A DNA stretch of 64,000 nt from Siphlonurus alternatus. Taxonomy: Eukaryota; Arthropoda; Insecta; Ephemeroptera; Siphlonuridae. Position 1 is the first letter of the stretch, and each line of letters starts with the position of its first letter. The stretch is taken from the NCBI GenBank assembly GCA_949825025.1, contig OX463785.1, forward strand, positions 17,609,971 to 17,673,970. Reading direction: 5' to 3'. Of the stretch, positions 44,701 through 53,600 are shown one piece after another. The position numbers and the translations under genes were made by a program. The notes under the pieces were generated by a model. That model was given only the letters and a program-made list of their open reading frames with translations. It ran no database searches and was not told the origin of the DNA.

Positions 44701-46007
44701 AAATCATGCGATTCTGTGTGAGACAGTCCTTCGTTTTTTAGATTTTTTTGTTACCATAACGTCGCCTCAGAATATGTGCCCTAAGCACCACGAGATTTTG
44801 ATGCAAATATGAGCCTTATGTTACAGTAGCATAAGGCTCACATTTGCATCAACAACTCGTGGTCACTTATGTTCTGAGGCGACGATAAACTGTCGTCTTA
44901 GAAGGTTCCAGCTTGTCGTCAGGCATTAATTAAATTGGTTACTGAACCTTCTATGACGACTCCTTCCATGGAAAATAATAAGGGCTAATGGTGTAAAATC
45001 ACCCTATTGACCTTCATTAGTCGAGACTTGCTATAGTGTGTGTCAGGTGTGTATTATATTTTGACATTTAAGTGAAACAAACTTTTCTGTAATAATAATT
45101 TATGTTTAAACTTAATATATCAGCAAATATTAGACTTCATATAGATTGAATTTTTTATCCCCATCTATTTAAATTTTATTTAATATAGTCATTTTATCAA
45201 AAAAATTAATTATTTTTCATTTCCTGTTGTTTCTAGAATCTCCTGATTTCCTGTAAGACTTTAAACAATTAAACTGTATATATCTTTCCCTAACAAGCAA
45301 AAGAGAGCGAGAGAGAGAGTGAAAGAGAGAAGTTGTATATAGTACAGCAGAAAACGTCGTGTAGGGGTTGCTATCTACCAGGCTAGCTGGCTCTCTCTCT
45401 CTCTCTCCCACCCACTCCAACCCTTCGCAGCAGTAGTAGCACTGATCAATAAATGTACATGCCAAGCAAATGCTTCAGTCTTCTTTGCCCCTGTATGCCT
45501 TCTCGAATGTTTATTATTTACTTTGTACAGAAGAGGTAGTACATTTTTATTAAATTAAAATAAAGCTATTGCTAGTTAATACTACTTTTGCTTTAATTAG
45601 ATTAAACAGGTATTTTAATAATCGATTTAAAAGAAGTTCATTCATTGATATTTTACTCCGATTAATTTAATTTATTAATTTATGCACTCTATAATGACTA
45701 TAGGTTTCATTGGTAATTTTATTTAGAATTATACAATAAAATATAATTATACAAGAAAAATATAAATATTTTTAAATTGAAAAATAAAAAAGTTATAATA
45801 TACTGTATAAGAATTTTCTCATATAATAATATATATGAGTCAGCCTATATAAATATAAAGTCAACAAGAAAGTAGTTGGCACTTATTATAATGTTAAATT
45901 GATTGTTACTAAGTGTGACGAATAATGATTAATGAGATCAATTAATTGAGACAAGGCCCATTAATATCTGACATATGAGTACACTTGAATAGCCTACAGT
46001 ACCAGCA

Positions 46008-46073
<66 letters not shown>

Positions 46074-48628
46074 GGCAATAGACGAGTTGAAGTGTATAGA
46101 CCCTTGTTAATGTTTACCCTAAATGTCCCCCTCATATACTTGAGTGAGGTTCTACTGACCGATTGACATACAGTTCTTATCTATGTTTGTTTATCTGTCT
46201 AGTATAGGAAATATTGCATGTAAAATACTATTGAGAAAAAATAAAAAAATGACAGGTTTTTATTGATAATAAAATCATTATACGTATATACCAGACCTAT
46301 TATAGATTAGAGTATTTATTTTTTTATCAAACCCTAATTGAGTACTTACTACCAACTACTTCACAATAAGTTGGAAAGCCCAAACTTTCTGAAAACCTAA
46401 ACTTGAGCGATTGACATACAGTTTTTATCTACGTTATGTATTATATATAATGTTTGTCTAGATGGAAATATTGCATGTGAAATACTATTGCTTACAAATA
46501 AAAAAAAAAATACAAGTTATTAAAAAATAAAATCATTACTTATTAATATAATGAAAGCAATTCATCATTTAATATTATACATCATGCATAAAAGTCAGAC
46601 GGGTAAAAAAAAAAAAATCTGATTTGCATGCATTTTTCTCGAGGCTTTTTTTTTTTTTTCTTGTCGCTATAAATAAAATTAATGTAAAAGGTGGCATCAT
46701 GCATGGAATTCTTGTGATATCTTTGGTAATTCAATAGTACAGTGGTACAACCTGTACAGTGTACATAAAATATCACAGAGATCTTCAAAGATTGCGTTGT
46801 TTCCATCATTCGTTTGTGTGCTTTCAGACCCCACAGTGCGCTGTGTAACAAATCTTTTTTATTTTAATTTTGGCTACACATTTTACTATCATTCTTTTCT
46901 ACTTTTTTATGTTTCTCTCTTTTATAAATTCTTTTCAAGCACGGGGAGGAAAGGAGCAATAAAAATTAAATTTAATTTATTATATTATTATTTATTTTTT
47001 TAATTTTTTTTCAGAATAGACTACTGGTTGGGTACTCTCATTGCTACTAAGTTTAAATGTGCTAAACTATCATTGAAGATATATCAATTAAAACTATAAT
47101 TTAATGCGGAAGCTGTAACTCATGCATGATGCTTTCACTCTCTTTATGATACAATTATTATAAATACTCTCGATCAAAAAATGAAAACACACTGCAGTGA
47201 ATAATAAAAAAAACTTTTTTTTTTTTTTAAAGAATACACCGCGGCGGGGTACTGGGTAGGGATAAGGTAGGGAACGGATGATGGCCACGGCCTGTTACGC
47301 GTCCCAGCATTCGCTGAGGTGAGACTGAGGGAACCGCGGAAAACCTCAGTCAGTCTACTTTTTCTCAATGGACCAAAGCGATGTCCAAAGCGGGGAATTA
47401 CACACAAGTGCATCACTGCACTGGGTGGAAAGCGAGTTGAATTTACCCCAGGGAGGGAGCAGCTTATTTTTTTACTTGAAACGGTCACCCATCCAAGTAC
47501 TAACCACGCTCGACGTAGCCTAACTTCTATAACGAGAATCGGTCAATGCACTGCGTCACGCTCGACCATTTTTGCAATTTTTATTTACTCGGACCGTATT
47601 ATATAAAATAACTAATTTTCTCTTTTTAAAGAGAAGATAAGAACGTGCATGATTCACAGACGTTGCAGGAAGAAAAAAAAATAAAAATTGAAACACTTTA
47701 TCAAAGATTTTTACGGATTAGTATTGAGAAATATAAACTTTTTTGTACCAGTGAAATCATTCACTAGTCCTTCTCAAATAAACGTTATTGATATAAAGCG
47801 ATCGCGTCTTCCAAGAAAAGAAAAAGGGCGAGGAAACGAAAAAATAACTTGCAAGGAAATAATATCCGTGGGGATACAAGCCAATTTCGTGAGAAGCTTT
47901 AAAATATAAATCATGATGTTGCTGTCTAGAATTTTAATATAAGTTAACCATATTGTTGTGTATCAAAATATATTCATGAGGTCATAGGGTTCATAAAAAA
48001 AAAATAATAAAGAGAATACCCCAATGTAAAGTACAGTCTTTTACATTTTAAAAAATGCCACGCCCACTTTAAGTATCATGACTGCATCGTGGATTAAGTT
48101 GGCGTAACTTTTATCTTTCATGTAATGTGTGTACAATTTGAGAGAGTATATATGAATTTTACTCACGGCCACATTTGCTGCAGCTTCAAGACATAAAAGA
48201 GGTACAGATTTGACATTTTGGAGAAGGTAAAAGAAGCCCTCTATCTAGCCCAACCCAAAATTGTTCTACATATTATAGTTCATTACACCTTCATATTATA
48301 GACTGCACCCAAAAACGAGTCTCGAGATGCATGGTACACATTGGAAGGGAAAAAGAATAAAGAGTATAGTATGCATTATTTTAATACTGTATAGTTTAGT
48401 TATATACGGTAACTTTACATTTTTTTTCCCATTAATTACCAGCTTTTTGCTTTTTCAGCTTTTTTAGAGCACGGGAGAACTGTTTTTACCTAAGAGGAGC
48501 GTGGGTTCAAAACTGAACTTTGAATAACTTTTACCAATACATGGGCTCTATTAATAAATCTGAAAAAAATCAAGAGCATAGCATAATTTGGTACCCCTGT
48601 ATTATTTTTCGCAATAAAAAATTACTGT

Positions 48629-48668
<40 letters not shown>

Positions 48669-50561
48669 GTCTTTTATGTATACGTCTGCATGCTAATGTG
48701 TATGTAATATTATTGAGGTAGAGATAACGTCGGTCAGCTTTTTTTTTTTTTTAGCTCCATTTGATTAACATGTAAACCTTAGCAAATTCACAACAATTCT
48801 GAAATTTTTTTGAGAGGCAGATATTAGTGCCTAAAAGCCATAGAAAAAATTTCAAAACAATTTATCAAGCTGATTTTTTTTAATTAATTTTTTAGTTTGT
48901 CTCTCCATGGGAAAGCCCTATGCTGAAAATTGATAAATAAATTAATTAAAAAAAAATCGGCTCGTTAAATTGTTTTGAACTTTTTTCTATGGCTTTTAGG
49001 CACTAATATCTGCCTCTAGCTCAAAAAAATTTCAGAATTTTTATGAATTTGCTAAGGTTTACATGTTAATCAAATGGAGCTAAAAAAATTAACAGCTGAC
49101 CGACATTATCTCTACCTACTAACTGTATTAGGACAAACAAAATACACTGTAAAACATTTTTTGCTTTCCTTTTTGAAATATTATGTTCATTTTATCAAAT
49201 TCTAAAGAAGATCTCTATATTCTAAACAAATTTAAAATTCAAAACATTTTTTCTTATAAAAAAGAATATTAAATTTTCCATAAAAAAAAAAGAACATGAT
49301 GATCAAATTGTGAACATATAAAAAAAAAACACATCTTGGTTTAAATTAAATTATTTCGCTTCATAAAATAAAACCTCTTCTTCTTTTTTTTTTTAAAGAG
49401 AAGCATATACATGTTGCAAGATGTATAATAAAATATTTTCTTGAACGCTATATTTATATTGCAACCATCATGCAATATGCAAGTGCTTATTACGTAATAA
49501 CACGTGTATTAACACATGCATATTATTCTATAGTTTAACCAATATAACATCGTTCTTTGACACTAGTTTGTTTTTTTCCCCCTATATATATTAGTTTGGA
49601 AGAATCTACGAACTATGTGGAACAGTTTAATTAAAGATTCTATAGGAATGTTGGTATACCCTTACGTAACGATTGATCGAATAAAACTAAAATAAACGAA
49701 TCCTTGGTAGAAAACAAAAATTGCAACTAAGTAAAAAAAAAAAAATCGTACCGGTAAGCATTTGAAAGTAGTATATCAAGGCAGCGTATCTAATGTTCAT
49801 ATACGCAAATATTTTCACATGTACTGTACTTAGCGACATATACACAATATATTATGGGAAAAAGGCTATTTACATGTATATTGACAACATGACTCTGCTT
49901 GATCATAGAAAGAAAAGTTGAAATAAGAGTGATAACACAGCTAAATGAAAAAGCAACATTGCCTCCACGCAAATAATAATAGGGTCATATTCTCTTTTTG
50001 TCTCGGTACTTTTGACTGAGAGAAATTTAACAGTATTTAAAGCATCGAGAATTGCAAATCTCTGCTATTTAAAGATACATTATTTATTATATTATATTAT
50101 AGCAATAAAATTATGCTATATATTTTAATTTGTGGACTATAAGCTCCTATTTAATCAATATAAAGTCTACAGTATATACAGTTATGAAACATTATACCAA
50201 ATAATTAGTAAGGTGAGAGCAACAATTAAACAGAATTTCTGATGAGGGTGAAACCTTAATAATACGGTACTATTAAGTTGTATTAACTGAAGTATCATAT
50301 ATGATTACAAAAATAGATCATATTTCAAATCCCGTTTGTCTAAATTTAAACTTCTCAATTTCAATTAATTAAAAATATAAAATAGCTCATTTTTCACTTA
50401 AATATAAAATCCATATGATACAATAATTAACTAAGAATATTTAACATAGCCATGCATGGATAAAAATATTATAATTTCCGGTTGGCAATTTTAAATTAAA
50501 TAAACTATACGAAGACTTGAAAGAGGAATGAGATCGAGGTAGAAGCAAAGTAAAAGCCAGT

Positions 50562-50608
<47 letters not shown>

Positions 50609-53600
50609 TGGGGGTTTTAAAAGGGAGGTGGGGTATAGCGGGGGCGTTACCAACCAAACTATATTTAGATTACCACGCGTGAGAGGCGAGAAAAACCAAC
50701 ATACTGCAATATAACCAAAACGTGTTGGTGTTCATATTTATACATACCATTTATATATTATAGCAAGAAAGAGAGAAAGAAAGTAAGTCAAGTATAATAA
50801 TATCGTAATAATCTATAACAAAAAAACATGACCTACACTAACAATATTTAAATATAATAAAAAAAAACACACAATTTGTTTTTCTACAGATAAAAAATTT
50901 AGTTGTTTAAAAGTTACCTAGATATAAGAATGATTTATTTATACACAAATAGGACAAGTGGTTGTAAATTTTTAAAACGTGTCGTAAAAAAAGCACGAAA
51001 AAAAAATTAAGACCGTAATAAAATGTATGTTGTTATTTATCAGTAGATGATGGTAACTTCACTTTTTGTAAATATAATCTGCGATTTATAAAGTTTTATA
51101 ACTTAATTATATATTATTCATTATTATAATGTAATGATTATTTTTGTATGTAACAAAAGATGGATAAAATAGACACTTTTATTGTATCTAGAAAGGCTAT
51201 GAAGTGAGCGAGATATTATATTTCTTTCCTACATATATGCAAAAATCACCCACACACAAAAAAGTGAATAATTATTCTTGATTTTAAAATGTACTGTACG
51301 ATGGGAGCACATGTAGACACAGATAAATGTGCGTTTTTCTTACGTGCGTTTTCCACATTGAAATTCGAGACCACACCTTTTTTTTATTTTAAGCTAAATT
51401 TACATCAAAAACTCACTGAAGATTTTATTATCTGGAATCCTCGCACATTTTTTACTTTAATAAAATCATGTAAATTGTTATCTGTCCTATTATCTAAATT
51501 TTATCATAAATTTTGTTACCTAAAAGCGTGACACACTGGTGAACAATTTAACTCCCCTCCAATGTACGTGAATAATAAAAAAAGCATGTAGCGTATCAGA
51601 GTGGATTAGCTGGCAACAGATAAAAGAGGAAATTAAATGACTAGCAATAAATAATTTTATTCAAGTAGGTCTTGGCTTCTTTTTTTTTTTTTTTCTCTCT
51701 CTCTTTCTTAATTTTTTTGCCAATGGATTATTTTAATGTAAAACGTACACGCATGAAAAATGTGGTGAAATATCGAATATAACAGCTAGTTCATTGGATT
51801 TATTTGAAAAAAACTAAATAAAAAAATAACTTTCATGAAATTTCGTACTGCACATCTCTTAAGTATGTAGAGTATTGTCAATTTTTTTCAGAAACCATCT
51901 AGGACCCGTAATATATTGCTGCAAAATACTATGACGTCATAGTCATGTAAATATTTACGTTTACAAATTAATACAAGCATATCATAGGGAACGACAGTAC
52001 ATGACGTGATAAATAATGCCTTTTCTGCACCCAATATAATAATAATAAAATTAACGCGGCATGATGATTAAATTAAGGTTTCTAAAAACATTAAAAAAAA
52101 ATCAAGAGTACTGAATCTAGGTTTTATTTCTTTAGTTTCCATGCATATAGACACCGTACAGTAAAAAACATCATTCGTTTTTTTTTTTACGGAGGTGTAC
52201 TGGCTACTGTACAGTCTGTCAAATTCATAAAATATATTCCAAGCATCTAAGCAACGTGACATCATAATAATGTTTTTTTTTTTTTTTTTTCTTGGCAACT
52301 GTTAACATCTACATTTTTTTCTTCTCACTTGTCACTAACATTAAATTCTTAAGCTTTGTTACAGGTATAAGTATCTTGATGACATGAAATACTGCATAGA
52401 AAATTCTGTCACTGCAGATATAAAATAATCCAAATCAGCCTGTCAAAGGGTTTGTCGAATCTAGAGAATATATTGAAACAAAAAATACAGTACTTTAAAT
52501 CACAAATATAAACGTAATTTTTTTTAATATGATGAACAAAGTTTGAGTCTTGGCCTACTTCTAGGAAGAAACTGTAGTAATCTGTAGTATGATATAAAAA
52601 AGTGGGATGGGCCATATACACCTATACACACTACTAATGACGTCATGAAGTGAGATAATATTGACTCTATCATCTGACTCAGTAGGAGACAAGCAAGCTA
52701 CTTAATGATATATCTCAATTATTTCCTTATAAGTATTAGGAAGACATCTATTAGCAATAGTGAAAAACGCCTTTCCATTGATTGCATTTTTTTTTTCTTA
52801 TTCATTTTTATTACTAAGAATATATTGTTGAGTATTAGATATACATACTGTAAATATGCAGACTATATTTGTAATTAAGGTAACGTTTATGCATATAGAT
52901 GAGAAAAATCTCTTTTTTAAAAAGTAAAATTATCTGGTTTTGCAAAAATCTGGTGGTACTTTACTTTAGTTTTTGTTGTTATTAAAAACTAGTTCCAGAT
53001 ACTGTAAACCCAATTTACAAATACTGTACTTACTGTGTTATTATCTTTCAGTTGTTGCAATAAGCTCTAACATACTGTGTTGCTTTATAAAGTGTAATTG
53101 TCCAGTTTTAAAGCTGACTGTCTAATATTAACGATTAAGAAAAAAAATCAGGAATTACACAGTAAACAATAAAATATACCGTACATTAATATTTTAGTTA
53201 ACATTATTAAATGATGCAAAATAATTTTAATTTATCTTTATTGTAACTGAGAAGTGAGGGAACTGGCTTCACTATTATTATTTATTTATAATAATAATAT
53301 AATTTCTTCTTCTTTATTATTTATAAGACTGTAGTAAAGTAAATTTATAAAAATATAAAAGCTGAAGGTACATTGCTAACGCCAATGCATTAAATTAGTA
53401 ACATTATGCATACTGCATTTTAATAACAGAATTAATAAAATAATATTTTTCAGCATTCCTATCCCCACTCTGACAATTAACACTATCCCTCCCAGGTCTT
53501 TCCTGTGTTGTTCGGATCACTTTGCTTCACTCCTTTGGTGCTACCCTGATCACAATTGAAATGAAATGAAATAGTCTTCGCAAGAATCCTACTGACTGTG

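Noticed and set aside
47483..47567. A functional 5S rRNA gene
   Set aside because: Only part of the 5S sequence is recognisable, with many changes and no proper 3' half, followed by a SINE body and an A-rich tail.
47174..47606. ORFs of 95 and 104 codons
   Set aside because: They overlap each other on opposite strands and lie over the 5S-headed SINE.
51289..51531. An 80-codon plus-strand ORF in intron 1
   Set aside because: AT-rich, hydrophobic by composition, no splice context and no recognisable motif.
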